Counted from the first letter of the stretch, positions 11,358-21,980 are shown. The stretch: DNA of 64,000 nt from Closterium sp. Naga37s-1 (GCA_947471745.1 CANJKZ010001237.1:1637001-1701000); one strand, 5' to 3'. The notes: generated from the sequence alone by a model not told the origin. Made by a program: numbers and translations.

Positions 11358-12589
11358 TGCTCACCAGTGGTCGGCGCGGCAGGCGCAAGACGGTGGCGAC
11401 AGCGGGGCCGCTACAACTGCAGGGCGGGGCCGGGCCGCAGCAGGGAGCTCCGCGGCAGCTGCTGCAGGGCGAGGCCGGGCCGCGACGGCAGCTGCTCCAG
11501 GTGCCAGGGGCGGCTGCTGCAGTGGCGGCTGCTCCAGGGGCCAGGGGCGGCTGCTGCAGCGGTGGTTGCTCCAGGGGCCAGGGGCGGCTGCCGCAGGGGC
11601 GGCTGCTCCAGGGGCGAGGGACGGCTCCTGCAGTGGCGGCTGCTCCAGTGGCCAGGGGCGGCTGCTGCAGGGGCGGCTGCTCCAGAGGCCAGGCGCGGAT
11701 TAGGTCAGGGCGACGCGGCGAGCAGGGCGACGCGGCGGGCAGGTGGCGACGCCGCGGGCAGGGCGACGCGGCGGGCAGGTGACGACGCCGCGGGCAGGAC
11801 GACGCGGCGAGCAGGTGACGACGCCGCGAGCAGGGCGACGCGGCGAGCAGGTGACGACGCCGCGAGCAGGGCGACGCCGCGAGCAGGTGGCGACGCCGCG
11901 GGCAGGGCGACGCGGCGAGCAGGTGACGACGCCGCGGGCAGGCGACGACGCCGCGGGCAGGCGACGACGCCGCGGGTAGGCGACGAAGTCGCGGGCAGGG
12001 GCTACGTCGCGGGCAGGCGACGACGCCGCAGGCAGGCGACGACGCCGCGGGCAGGGGCTACGTCGCGGGCAGGTGACGACTCCGCGGGCAGGCGGCGACG
12101 CCGCGGGCAGGGCGACGCGGCGGGCGGCGAGAGCCTGCAGGGGCGGCGCGCGGTCGGGCAGAGGCTGCGCGCGGGCCTGACGAGTCTGCAGGGGCGGCTC
12201 TCGGGCCTGACGGGCCTGCAGAGGCGGCTCGGGGGGGGCCTGACGGGTCTGCAGAGGCGGCTCGGGGGCCTGACGGACCTGCGGGGGCGGCTCGAGGGCG
12301 CACGAGGGCGCTCGAGGGCGCACGAGGGCGCACGAGGGCGCACGAGGGCGCACGAGGGCGCACGAAGGCGCACGAGGGCGCACGAGGGCGCACGAAGGCG
12401 CACGAAGGCGCACTAGCAGAGAAAGGCGCACGAGGGCGCACGAGGGCGCACGAGGGCGCACGAAGGCGCACTAGCAGAGAAAGGCGCACGAGGGCGCACG
12501 TAAGGTAGGGCGCACGAGGGCGCTTCTAGCGGAATAGTGGGCCCATAGTAGAAAGCGGTCCTAGGTAGCAACCTAGGCTCGTAATACCA
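11358..12589. repeat. A2 leader with two minisatellites and the primer site region
   Basis: About 11700-12130 is a 17-19-bp array around GGCGACGACGCCGCGGGCA. About 12291-12525 is a 10-bp array of GCACGAGGGC, roughly 20 units interrupted by CACTAGCAGAGAAAGG. Next to the LTR the plus strand has CCTAGGT and ACCTAGG as a short inverted repeat, then the complement of a primer site (mutated to GGTATTAC). No gag-like protein can be defended here. Confidence 0.8.
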
Positions 12590-12726
12590 TATTAGAATCC
12601 AGAATGGAACGAGAAATGCATGAAACTAGGTAGGAGGGGGATACAAGTAGGAAACCCTAACAAAGCTGTACCCCCTAAGGCTAAACCCACTATAGCCTAC
12701 ACAATATAAACATATAATGTTTGACA
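12590..12726 (-). repeat. 5' LTR of A2
   Basis: 137 bp, identical to 7275-7411 except at two positions. The outer end is GTTTGACA. The inner end reads TATTAGAATC where TGTTAGAATC is expected. Confidence 0.93.
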
Positions 12727-15110
12727 CCCTTTTGGCGCCTTTGTGCCGCCGCCGAGTATTGCAGCCCAACGGTCGGTGTTTGGCCAAGATACTTGGCCAC
12801 CATCATTCCAGCTGCTACCTGCTCCTCATTAGGGCATTGCACAACCCTAGCCAGCTGCCCGGTAGCAAACGCGACGTCCGGTCGGGTGTTTACCGCCGCA
12901 TACATGAGGCTGCCCACCAACGAGTGAAATCGGCGCCTCTCCTCTTCACCAACGCTCTCCTCCTCTGGTCCCTTCACACACTTGAACCCAGAGGGAAAGG
13001 GTGTAGCCACATGGCCTTCACTCTGCCCAAAGTTGGCAGCCAATGCCTCCAGGTACTTTCGTTGATGCACCCGCATGCACCGCTTCTCCACATCTCGTTC
13101 GATGTGGAGCCCAAGGTAGAAGCTCACGTCACCAAGGGCCTTGCACTTGAACTTGTCTTGAAGCTTCAGCATCACCTCCTTCACAAGGTCAGAAGAGGGT
13201 GAGAAAATGAGGATGTCATCCACATAAACCACCATGAAACTCCTCTGCTCCCCCTCGCCAAGCATGAACAAGGAGTGATCGGCCGTTGAGGGAGTGAAGC
13301 CGATCCCCTCCAACACTTCGCGCAGCTTCATGTACCATTGCCTAGGGGCCTGCTTCAGCCCATAGAGGGCCTTCTTCAGCTTCCACACTCTGCCACTACC
13401 ATCATCAAACCCCTCTGGCTGCGCCATAAAAATCTCCTCCTCAAGGATGCCGTTAAGGAATGTCGTTACGATGTCCATTTGCTTTACTACCCATCCTTTG
13501 ATGGCGGCTCCCGCGAATAGGGTTCGCAGCGTCGTCGGCTTCACCACAGGGGCAAACAGCTCCTTGAAGTCCACCTTCTCCTTCTGCTGGTACCCCTTGG
13601 CTACAAGCCTAGACTTGTAGCGCTCGATCTTGCCGTCGGCATCCGACTTGATTTTGAAGAGCCACTTGGACGTTATCGCCGTACGCCCCTCCGGTAGCTC
13701 CACCAATTCAAACGTGTCATTCTCCTCGATGCTCTTCAGCTCACTCTCCATGGCCTTCTTCCACTCCTCGGCATCACTACTCTCCAAAGCCTCCTTGAGA
13801 GTTGCTGGTTCTCCCGGCATCTCCACCGGAGAGAAGAACGCGAAGGCACACTCCTCGTAGTCACTCTCCTCGTCGTCTCCGACCATCATTGCCGCTCCGG
13901 CCAGGGCTGTCTTGCCCTGCTTTCCCGGCGCATCATAGGTCAGCCTATTAGGGGGTTGAACTCTCCTCTTCCCCCTTCCTTCCTCCTCAGCTGCAGGGAC
14001 TTGAAGGCCTTGGCGTTGCTGCGGTGTGGCTCGAATCCGTGGAGCACTCGTAGTACGGGAAGGGAGTGACGGTGCACGCTCGCTCACTTGCTGCACCTCC
14101 TCCTCTTCTTCCTCTGCATCATTGGCCTCCTCTCCCCCATTCACAAGGGAGGATTGCCTTGTGGTTGTGCTGCCGCTGCTCAGCTCCAAAGGCAGCTCCA
14201 CATGCTCCAAACCGGAACTCTTCACCTCCCCAAACCGCACGCCTATCTTCGCCTCATTCTCCGCCTTCCAATCCTTGTACATGAAGTTCTCCATGAACTT
14301 GCAGTCCTTGCTCACCAAGAACTTCTTGGTGAATGGGTCCCAAAGAAGCCATCCCTTGCTATTTTGAGCCATGCCCAAGTGCACGGCCCACACCGCCTTG
14401 GCACCAAGCTTGTTGTGCCGAAGATGCTTAGGCACGAGCGCCATGCACATGCACCCGAACACCCGAAGCATATCCACCTTTGGCTTCCTTCCTAGCCACT
14501 CCACATAGGGCACCCATTTGTCTGCTCCCACATGAGTCAAGGCTCTGTTCTTGGCCACACACGCGCTCCGCACCGCATCAGGCCAGAAATAGTCGGGTAG
14601 CCCGGCTTCAATGAGCAACCCGCGTGCCGCCTCCGTGATTGTGCGGTTCGCTCGCTCGGCGATGCCGTTCATTGCAGGGGAGTATGGCATGGTGAGGGAG
14701 TGCCGAATACCATTCTTCTTCAGCCACAACCCAAACTCCTTGCTCAGGAACTCTCCCCCTCGATCGGTGCGGATTGACTTGACTAGACGGTCTTGTTGCC
14801 GCTCCACCATCGGGAACCAATCCGTCTTCAACGTTTCAGCCACGTCGCTCTTCTTGGCCAGCACGTACACCCAAGTCATGCGGGTGTAGACGTCGACAAT
14901 GGTGAGAAAATACTCAGCTCCAGCAGCTCCAAGCTTCAGGGGGCCCACCACGTCCATCACCACCTCATCAAGCGGTGCCTTTGCCGTTGCCTCCGAACTA
15001 GGGAACGGAAACCGGGTGAACTTGGCTTGAATGCACGTCGGGCAGCCAAGCACCTCATCGGGCTCCCCCTTCACACGTATGCCAGCAACCATCTCATTCT
15101 TCACTAGCTG

Positions 15111-16997
15111 CTACAAGATGGGCAGGGCCACATGCCCCATGCGCCGATGCAAGGTGAGCCAATCACACTCCCCCGTAGCCGAAGTTGGATTGGAGAATGC
15201 CGCGCTCGCAATAGCGCCCCACATACTCTCTCCGTAGTCCTCCTCCGCTGCTGCCTCTGGGTTCTCCTCACCCTTTTGCTGCTCCTTGGTTGCTGCACCA
15301 CTCTCCTTAGGTTCACTGAACTTGCTGGTCCCTCCAGGTTTGCTCTTCTTGAGCTCATTCTCCTTAGCGCGACCGTTCGCGCCATCGTCGCTACCGACCG
15401 CTCCATCCTTGGTGCTGATGCTTGCTGCCACTTGCCTCTCCTTAGGCATAGGGACCACTGGGATCTGCCACATCTCGTTGTAGACATCCCTGTCCTCATG
15501 AAGGTCCCAAAGAATTCGATCGCCAAGCCTTGCGGTGTAGGTCTTGGCTCCCTTCGAGTTCGTGTCCATGCCGGCCTTTGCCAACCGCCGCACGGAAATC
15601 AGGTTTGCAGCAAGGCTGGGCACCCAAAGCACGTTCTTGAGGCCCACCATCTTCCCATCAGCACCCTTGAACATGGCCTTGCCCATGCCTTTCACCTCTG
15701 CTCGCTGCCCCAAAGCCGATGTGACATGCTTCGCCGGTGACGGCTCGAGTTCGGTGAGCAAGTCCGGGCGAGGTGTCATGCTATAGGTAGCGCCACTATC
15801 AATCACCCAATAGTCCAGGGGGTGTAGGGTCACCTTCCCCACAGCTGCTGGCTCCTCAAAGCCTTCATCCTTCTCTGGACCAGCCGGTACTTGCGTCGAC
15901 ACGAAGTAGAATAGACCCGGGTATCGATCGTCGCTCGGGTCCTTGTCGTTGTCTCCGCTCTTCATGTTTGCAGCTCCGCCACCGCGACCGCCACGGCCTC
16001 CACGGCCTCGTCCTCTCCCTCCTCCTGCTCCTCTACCCTCTTGGCCTTGAGCAGGGGTCCAACCATCAGGGAGTTTGTAGCAGTCGCGCCACATGTGTCC
16101 GCTCTTGTGGCAATAGTGACACTCGCCGTCGAATCGGCCGCGACCGCGTCCGTAGCTCTTGTCGTCGCTGCCGTAACCGCCACTCCTGCGGCCTCCGCCG
16201 AAGTTGCTGCCACCAAACCTTCCTCCCCCTCGTCCTCTGCCTCTTCCTTGACCATATCCACGGCCGATGCTCGCTGCCCCAGCGCCATCCGCACTCGCCA
16301 ACTCACGGCGGCGGAAATCCTCTTGAAGGATAGCTCGCTTCACGTCTTCAAGCGAGAGGCGGGGCAAGTCGCGATTAAGGTTGATGATGAGCGAGGACCA
16401 TGACTCTGGGAGTAAGGCCAGCAACTTGGTCTTCTTTTGGAGCTCACTGTAGTTCAAATCAGCTCCCTCAAGCCGCGTCAACAAGTCGAAGAATTTCTGC
16501 ACCCCTTCTTCAACCGCTTCGTCTTCTTCAATTCGTAGTGCCGCCATTTGCCGTTCCAACACCACCGCTACCGCCGCTGTTGCAGGAGCATGTACACCCT
16601 TGAGAGCAGCCCATGCCTTTGGTCCTTTCTCTGGTTCACGCTGGAATGGCTTGATGTGACGGATCTGACTGCTCCCCAACGCTTGCCCAAGTAAGAGATA
16701 GCCTTGTGCGCTCTTCCGCACCCACGGGCTCTTCTCCGGGTCGTTCTCGGGGCGCTTCTCCGTTCCTTCCATCACCTCCAGCAGGTCATAGTGGTCAAAG
16801 ATGTTCTCCATCTTGAAGGACCATTCAGCAAAGTTGTCACCGTTGAACTTGTCAAGCCCAAACACCCTAGGCTCATCCCTAGGTGGGCCAAGACTTGGTT
16901 GCATGGGCGCCATGGCTGAATCACGGGGTTGGCCTTGAGCTTGAGCTTCTCCACTGCCACCAGCACCTCTGCCACCCCTTTCCTCAGGTCCAGACAT
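15111..16997 (-). CDS. Element B gag and protease
   Basis: I chose the ATG at 16997, about 20 bp after the primer site. The N-terminal half is copia gag (FNGDNFAEWSFKMENI; a stretch of the UBN2/retrotran_gag type ending LLPESWSSLIINLNRDLP). A Gly/Arg-rich RGRGRGGG tract and a CCHC knuckle CHYCHKSGHMWRDC (C-x2-C-x4-H-x4-C) follow, then the aspartic protease with VIDSGATYSM near 15790-15815. The frame stops at TAG 15111-15113 inside the pre-integrase zinc region (HRRMGH...), then continues in the same frame. Gag would form particles and protease would process the polyprotein. Confidence 0.93.
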   Translation of the reverse strand: MSGPEERGGRGAGGSGEAQAQGQPRDSAMAPMQPSLGPPRDEPRVFGLDKFNGDNFAEWSFKMENIFDHYDLLEVMEGTEKRPENDPEKSPWVRKSAQGYLLLGQALGSSQIRHIKPFQREPEKGPKAWAALKGVHAPATAAVAVVLERQMAALRIEEDEAVEEGVQKFFDLLTRLEGADLNYSELQKKTKLLALLPESWSSLIINLNRDLPRLSLEDVKRAILQEDFRRRELASADGAGAASIGRGYGQGRGRGRGGGRFGGSNFGGGRRSGGYGSDDKSYGRGRGRFDGECHYCHKSGHMWRDCYKLPDGWTPAQGQEGRGAGGGRGRGRGGRGGRGGGAANMKSGDNDKDPSDDRYPGLFYFVSTQVPAGPEKDEGFEEPAAVGKVTLHPLDYWVIDSGATYSMTPRPDLLTELEPSPAKHVTSALGQRAEVKGMGKAMFKGADGKMVGLKNVLWVPSLAANLISVRRLAKAGMDTNSKGAKTYTARLGDRILWDLHEDRDVYNEMWQIPVVPMPKERQVAASISTKDGAVGSDDGANGRAKENELKKSKPGGTSKFSEPKESGAATKEQQKGEENPEAAAEEDYGESMWGAIASAAFSNPTSATGECDWLTLHRRMGHVALPIL

Positions 16998-17016
16998 TGT
17001 CGAAACTGCTCCAAGG

Positions 17017-17029
17017 GGCTCTGATACCA
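17017..17029 (-). promoter_or_regulatory. Primer binding site of element B
   Basis: The minus strand reads TGGTATCAGAGCC two bases inside the 5' LTR. This is the classical plant copia site, matched to the 3' end of initiator methionine tRNA. Confidence 0.9.
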
Positions 17030-17031
17030 CT

Positions 17032-17850
17032 TGTTATAGTCACAATAGGCTTGAATGTGCCTTAAACGAAAGATAGAGAGCACAGACGGATTTCTGCACA
17101 GCGGCTTCAAACGTTGATAGCGTTCTGCTCACAGCTGCAAATGACTTGATTCAAATTGGATCTGGAGCTTCTTTACGTCGTCTACAATTAGCAATTTAGA
17201 TTGCACGATTTGATAAAGAATTGACGACACAGCGTCGGTTTGAACGAACGGTACTATGGCAGCCACTATAGTCTTAGAACACAAGATAGGAAGAGTTACG
17301 AGTTGGGAATGACTCCCAGCTCCTACAAACCCCAAGAGCCGAGGTACAGTGATGTGGAACAGTGCCACACTGTCCCCAACCACGAAGGGTCTCGAAACTA
17401 CCCTTCACTAGGGCCTACACCAAGTGAAATGTTACACTACACAAAGTAATGTAACTATCTTCAATATCTTGAGGTGTACCCTTTTGGCAAGCTTCGAAAT
17501 CACTTGAGGCTTGACACCAAGGCTCGGGCTCTTTATCACAAACTCATCCTTGAGTTCTTGATGGGTCTGCTGCACACACCTGCGACACGCCGAACGTTCG
17601 ACACAGGACAAAATAGAAACCGCGCACGACAAAATAGAAACCGCGCGCGAGACACAAACGACCGCGTAACACGCGTCTAGCGATAACTCGCTATTGACTC
17701 GACACACACACTCGACATCATGACTCAACATTCACACACAATTATAAGCATGAAATATATATTATCCCATGCCCTCATACCATTCCATACACACACACAT
17801 TCACGCACACGGACAACAAGCCGAGTGCAAACCGTAGGGTTGCACCAACA
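17032..17850 (-). repeat. 5' LTR of element B
   Basis: 819 bp, TG...CA ends on the plus strand, aligned along its length with 5911-6729. It is followed by the CGAGC duplication at 17851-17855 and the resumed A1 leader. Confidence 0.95.
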
Positions 17851-18581
17851 CGAGCAGGGCGACGCCGCGAGCAGGTGGCGACGCCGCGGGCAGGGCGACG
17901 CGGCGAGCAGGTGACAACGCCGCGGGCAGGCGACGACGCCGCGGGCAGGCGACGACGCCGCGGGCAGGCGACGACGTCGCGGGCAGGGGCTACGTCGCGG
18001 GCAGGCGACGACGCCGCAGGCAGGCGACGACGCCGCGGGCAAGCGACGACGCCGCGGGCAGGCGACGACGCCGCGGGCAGGCGACGACGCCGCGGGCAGG
18101 GGCTACGTCGCGGGCAGGTGACGACGCCGCGGGCAGGCGGCGACGCCGCGGGCAGGGCGACGCGGCGGGCGGCGAGAGCCTGCAGGGGCGGCGCACGGTC
18201 GGGCAGAGGCTGCGCGCGGGCCTGACGAGTCTGCAGGGGCGGCTCTCGGGCCTGACGGGCCTGCAGAGGCGGCTCGGGGGCCTGACGGACCTGCAGGGGC
18301 GGCTCGAGGGCGCACGAGGGCGCTCGAGGGCGCACGAGGGCGCACGAGGGCGCACGAGGGCGCACGAGGGCGCACGAGGGCGCACGAAGGCGCACGAAGG
18401 CGCACTAGCAGAGAAAGGCGCACGAGGGCGCACGAGGGCGCACGAGGGCGCACGAAGGCGCACTAGCAGAGAAAGGCGCACGAGGGCGCACGTAAGGTAG
18501 GGCGCACGAGGGCGCTTCTAGCGGAATAGAGGGCCCATAGTAGAAAGCGGTCCTAGGTAGCAACCTAGGCTCGTGATACCA
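17851..18581 (-). repeat. A1 leader, upstream part: minisatellites, hairpin and primer site
   Basis: The 17-19-bp GGCGACGACGCCGCGGGCA array runs to about 18170. The 10-bp GCACGAGGGC array occupies about 18303-18510. CCTAGGT (18552-18558) and ACCTAGG (18563-18569) form an inverted repeat beside the primer site TGGTATCACGAGCC (minus strand, 18568-18581). No coding potential is assigned. Confidence 0.82.
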
Positions 18582-18717
18582 TGTTAGAATCTAGAATAGA
18601 ACGAGAATGAATGAAACTAGGTAGGAGGGGGATACAAGTAGGAAACCCTAACAAAGCTGTACCCCCTAAGGCTAAACCCACTATAGCCTACACAATATGA
18701 ACATATAATGTTTGACA
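18582..18717 (-). repeat. 5' LTR of A1
   Basis: 136 bp from TGTTAGAATC to TTTGACA on the plus strand, homologous to the A2 LTRs. TGAGT at 18718-18722 should be one copy of the target duplication; its partner is outside the window. Confidence 0.92.
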
Positions 18718-18748
18718 TGAGTGCTTTGCTGCTGCTTTACCTCATCTC

Positions 18749-20373
18749 GTGTCCATGCTGATTGCCCCTGAGGGAGACCCGGATGCACCAGACATCCCGA
18801 CCCCACGCTCCTACGCAGAGGCGATGGAGGGTCTCTACTCCTCTCAGTGGCAGACAGCCATGGATGCAGAGATGGCTTCCTGGAAGTCCACAGGCACCTA
18901 CGTAGACAAGGTTCCCCCACCTGGGGCGAACATCGTCAGTGGCATGTGGATTTTCAGGGTGAAGCGGCCGCCGGGTTCTCCGCCTGTCTTCAAGGCGCGT
19001 TACGTTGCACGAGGCTTCAGTCAGCGAGAGGGAGTTGACTTCTTCCAGACCTTCTCCCCGACCCCGAAGATGACCACTCTTCGGGTTCTGCTGCACGTCG
19101 CTGCTCAGCGTGACTACGAGCTCCACTCTCTTGACTTCAGCACTGCTTTCCTACAGGGCAGTCTGCACGAGGAGATCTGGCTGCGCCGCCCACCTGGCTT
19201 CACTGGGTCGTTCCCTCCTGGTACCCAGTGGAGCCTCCGGCGGCCAGTCTACGGTCTCCGCCAGGCACCCCGTGAGTGGCACGACACACTGAGGACTACT
19301 CTTGCTGCTCTTGGGTTTGCTCCTTCTACTGCTGACCCGTCGCTGTTTCTACGCACCGACACCACTCTGCCGCCGTTCTACGTTCTCGTGTACGTCGACG
19401 ACTTGGTCTTTGCTACTGCTGACACTGAGGCACTCGCCCACGTGAAGTCGGAGCTGCAGAAGAGACACACGTGCACAGACCTGGGTGAACTGACAAGCTA
19501 TCTTGGCTTGCGGATCACCCGGGACAGAGCACGGAGCACCATCACCTTGACTCAGTCACACATGGTGCAGCAGGTCCTTCAGCGCTTCCGCTTCACGTAC
19601 TCCTCGCCTCAGCCCACTCCTCTGCCTACCGGTCACTCGCTCTCAGCTCTGCCTTCGGATGAGTCCGTAGAGCCGAGTGGCCCGTATCCAGAGCTTGTGG
19701 GCTGCCTCATGTACCTGATGACCTGCACTCGACCTGACCTTGCATACCCTCTTAGCATCCTAGCACGCTATGTCGCTCCTGGCCGTCACCGGAAGGTCAC
19801 ATGGATGCCGCTAAGAGGGTGTTGCGCTACTTGTGCAGTACGTCGGGCATGAGGCTTGTGCTTGGAGGACGGCGCGACGTTGTCCTCACTGGACACTCAG
19901 TCGCTTCTTGGGCTGACGACCAGGCTACTCAGCGGTCGTCTCAGGGTTACACCTTCAGCCTTGGCTCTGGCTCAGTTTCTTGGCGTTCTACACGCTCGTC
20001 TTCAGTTCTCAGCTCCAGTTGTGAGGCTGAGATCTACGCCACAGCCATGGCTGCGCAGGAGCTACGCTGGCTCACCTACCTGCTGACCGACCTGGGAGAG
20101 CGGCCTCGTTCTCCTCCAGTGCTGTACGTCGACAACAAGGCAGCCCTTGCCTTGTGTCAGGAGCACAGACTGGAGCACAGAACGAAGCACATCGCTCTGC
20201 GTTACTTCCTCGCTCGAGAGCTGCAGCAGCGTTGTCAGCTTCGTCTTTCGTACGTGGCCACTCGGGCCAACACTGCTGATGTGTTCACCAAGGCGCTTCC
20301 GCCTTGTGATCATCAGCGTTTCTGTACTGTTCTAGGCCTTGTGCCTACTGTCCCTCACTTGCTCACTTCTTGA
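18749..20373 (+). pseudogene. A3 reverse transcriptase and RNase H with one frameshift
   Basis: RT has STAFLQGS, YGLRQAPREWH and an intact YVDDLVFATAD near 19390. Near 19795 one base is missing compared with the other copies: GRHRKEHMDAAKR is broken to GRHRKVTWMPL, and RNase H continues in another frame from 19801. That part has CEAEIYATAMA, YVDNKAALALCQEH and NTADVFTKAL, and stops at 20371-20373. Sequence details such as DTTLPPFYVLVYVDD are closer to A4 than to A1/A2. Confidence 0.9.
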
Positions 20374-20606
20374 CTCTGCTTGTACTGTGATCTCTATATA
20401 TATACCTGCATGCTTACACTTGCTAGGTTGTGATCACTGTACCTCTTGTTATATTATCAAACTGCATGTGAACTGGTCTTGTGACCACTTGCTTGTGCTC
20501 GGAATTTGTGTGGTATCCTTGAGATCCACCCTGAGCTTGTTTTGCTTTGCTTTGCTTTGACTGGTCTTGTGACCCCTTGTTCTCCCCCACTTTGCCTATG
20601 GGGGTG

Positions 20607-20734
20607 TGTCAAACATTATATGGGTTACATTATTGTAGGCTACAGTGGGTTAGCCTTTAGGGGGTTCACAATTCTAGGGTTTCATATTTGTACCCTCACT
20701 TGTTTCTAGTCAATCACACTTCTCATTCTTAACA
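20607..20734 (+). repeat. 3' LTR of A3
   Basis: 128 bp from TGTCAAACATTATATG to CATTCTTAACA, directly after GCCTATGGGGGTG. It is the reverse-complement relative of the A1/A2 LTRs and is more diverged from them than they are from each other. Confidence 0.88.
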
Positions 20735-21535
20735 GAATCTTGTGGTGTGAAAGGGCGAATCTGCAATGTCAGGTGGAATTTCTTGGTTATTGGGCGAAAT
20801 TGTTGTGAAAAACCCTACATGTTGTACGGCAAATGTGTATGAGATTTTTTTTTATTGGGCGAGGCTTTTTCATTTTGCTACAGTGCTCTGGGACATTCGA
20901 ATGTGAGGGCAAATGTGCCTAGGCGTGCAGCGTTTTTTCCTATCTCCCCCCTCCAACCTGCGCCGGCTCCCCCATGGCGTAGGTTGTCCGCGGAGCGGTC
21001 AAACGAGGGTCAAAATTCGTTGACCCTGGGTTGACGCGCCCGTCACCTTCCCCTCACCTTCCAAACATTTTGCTTTTCACTGGCTGCCGAACTGGGCCTT
21101 GACAGCGCAAATCTGTTGTGTCAGGCCGATTTTGCTGTGATTGGGAAAAAAACTTGTGCTGTAAGGCGCGGATTTGCCGTTTCAAGCCGATTTTGCGTTG
21201 ACAGTGCGAATCTGCTGTGACCCGTCACCCGTGAAGTCTGAACTGAATCACCAGTCAAGAACGCAAGCAGAAAACGGATCGGTACGCATTTGTACTCTGA
21301 GTGATCAGAGTACACTCCCGGAAAACTCTGAAATGTCTGAGTTAGCTTTAAAATTTCTCTGAAATTTACAGAGTTGGGGCCCTAAAATTTCTCAGAGTTT
21401 TTCATGCAAATCAGAGAAATTCCTCTGACTTCTGGGGGCCTGACTCAAAGTGAATGTAAAATGACTGAAGTGATTATATCGAAATGTCAGAGGTCCACTG
21501 GTGATCCCCGATTGATCCTAGGGAAGGGTTACAGG
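20735..21535. other. Unassigned sequence between A3 and C
   Basis: It is less GC-rich than its neighbours. Short echoes of the phrase GCGAATCTGCTGTG recur near 20755, 21107 and 21207, suggesting old decayed repeats. I see no defensible gene. The last five bases, ACAGG, are the target duplication of element C. Confidence 0.5.
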
Positions 21536-21967
21536 TGTTACGATATGGAATAGTTGAATACACATTCCTGAGTAACAAATCCTTAACGCGAAGATGACTG
21601 CAGTGAGGACGAAAGACCAAGCGACGAGACAGTTACAAGCAGGAAGAATTTGAAGTGCAAAGCGCGGGAAAAGTTCAAACGGTTACCGGACTGCGTACGG
21701 TTACCGAACCGCACGGTTGCGATGTTGCATCTAGATTAGCCCTAAGGGGAATGTACCCCCTTAGAGTACATGGCTAGCTAGGACCTTTCGTATTCCACTG
21801 TATTCCTATATAAACCCTTGTACCGCATTGTGTTATTCACTTCTGTCGAGATTCAAAATCTCCTTCTTTTGACAGAGTCCGTACCCGACATTACCTAGCA
21901 ATCTTCCGCTGCTACACTCCGTGCGATCAACCTGAGACAATCCTATAAGACGGTTCAGATTGCATCA
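21536..21967 (+). repeat. 5' LTR of element C
   Basis: 432 bp, TGTTACGATATGG to GATTGCATCA. It contains TATATAAA at 21808-21815, followed within the LTR by the presumed transcription start region. Confidence 0.93.
21808..21815 (+). promoter_or_regulatory. TATA box in the C LTR
   Basis: TATATAAA about 270 bp into the LTR; the 3' LTR has the same box at 28916-28923. The D1 LTR has a related tract reading CTATTTATACCC on the minus strand. Confidence 0.6.
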
Positions 21968-21980
21968 TGGTATGAGAGCC
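21968..21980 (+). promoter_or_regulatory. Primer binding site of element C
   Basis: TGGTATGAGAGCC directly follows the 5' LTR. It differs by one base from the classical TGGTATCAGAGCC. Confidence 0.85.

Larger units (their letters stand above)
7275..12726 (-). mobile_element. Ty1/copia element A2, deletion derivative of family A
   Basis: 137-bp LTRs lie at both ends, with CCCTT duplications at 7270-7274 and 12727-12731. The LTRs differ at two positions, one of which changes the terminal TG of the 5' LTR to TA. Compared with A1, A2 lacks about 1.5 kb spanning protease and integrase; the deletion joins the equivalents of A1 3347 and 4851. It keeps leader repeats, N-terminal 42-residue repeats, linker, RT and RNase H. 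It could have moved only with integrase and protease supplied by another copy. Target: the RT-RNase H boundary of element B. Confidence 0.95.
6771..15110 (-). pseudogene. Element B pol: integrase, RT and RNase H, interrupted by A2
   Basis: The right part (12732-15110) holds the integrase zinc region (CPTCIQAK), the core Asp in MDVVGP, RTDRGGEF, the Glu in NGIAERANRT, and RT ending with an intact YVDDIL box near 13210-13227. The left part (6771-7274) supplies RNase H with YLDASYASE, SSVESEYMAL and CDSQGAIALA. Across the A2 insertion the frame joins without loss once one CCCTT copy is removed. It continues in the same frame from gag-protease beyond the TAG at 15111-15113. Before A2 arrived this was probably a full-length pol, subject to that stop. 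Confidence 0.92.
5911..17850 (-). mobile_element. Ty1/copia element B, nearly intact, split by A2
   Basis: Two 819-bp LTRs flank it, and CGAGC target duplications lie at 5906-5910 and 17851-17855. Removing A2 and its CCCTT duplication leaves about 6.48 kb. PBS TGGTATCAGAGCC and a purine tract next to the left LTR fix the orientation. I count about five differences between the LTRs, all in the first 200 bp or so, which suggests a recent insertion. The coding region is open apart from one TAG at 15111-15113 and the A2 insertion. B is inserted in the leader minisatellite of A1. Confidence 0.95.
1..18717 (-). mobile_element. Ty1/copia element A1, left end outside window, interrupted by element B
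   Basis: A1 reads on the minus strand. Its 5' LTR is at 18582-18717 and its leader at 17851-18581. The leader continues at 5910 once the B insertion (5911-17850, with the CGAGC duplication) is removed. Protease, integrase, RT and RNase H follow down to the stop at 148. Bases 1-147 match the 3' untranslated part of A2 (about 7495-7640), so the A1 3' LTR should lie roughly 220 bp left of the window. A1 entered an older plus-strand family A copy (A3), whose sequence resumes at 18718. Order PR-IN-RT-RNase H places it in Ty1/copia. No CCHC gag knuckle is visible. Confidence 0.9.
18718..20734 (+). mobile_element. A3: 3' part of an older plus-strand family A element
   Basis: It begins in mid-codon in the conserved stretch FECFAAALPHL, the point where A1 inserted. 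It carries RT and RNase H, then a 3' untranslated part, a polypurine tract (CTATGGGGGTG ending at 20606) and an LTR at 20607-20734. Its 5' part must lie left of the window, beyond A1. The orientation is opposite to A1, A2 and A4. Confidence 0.92.

Noticed and set aside
11301..12416. Plus-strand 371-residue frame with GDAAGRATRRAG repeats, as a collagen-like gene
   Set aside because: It is antisense to the A2 leader, and all frames on both strands are open because the minisatellites are stop-free. No start context or domain.
11700..12525. Regular repeats as a possible CRISPR array
   Set aside because: Units are contiguous with no unique spacers, and the context is a eukaryotic retrotransposon leader.
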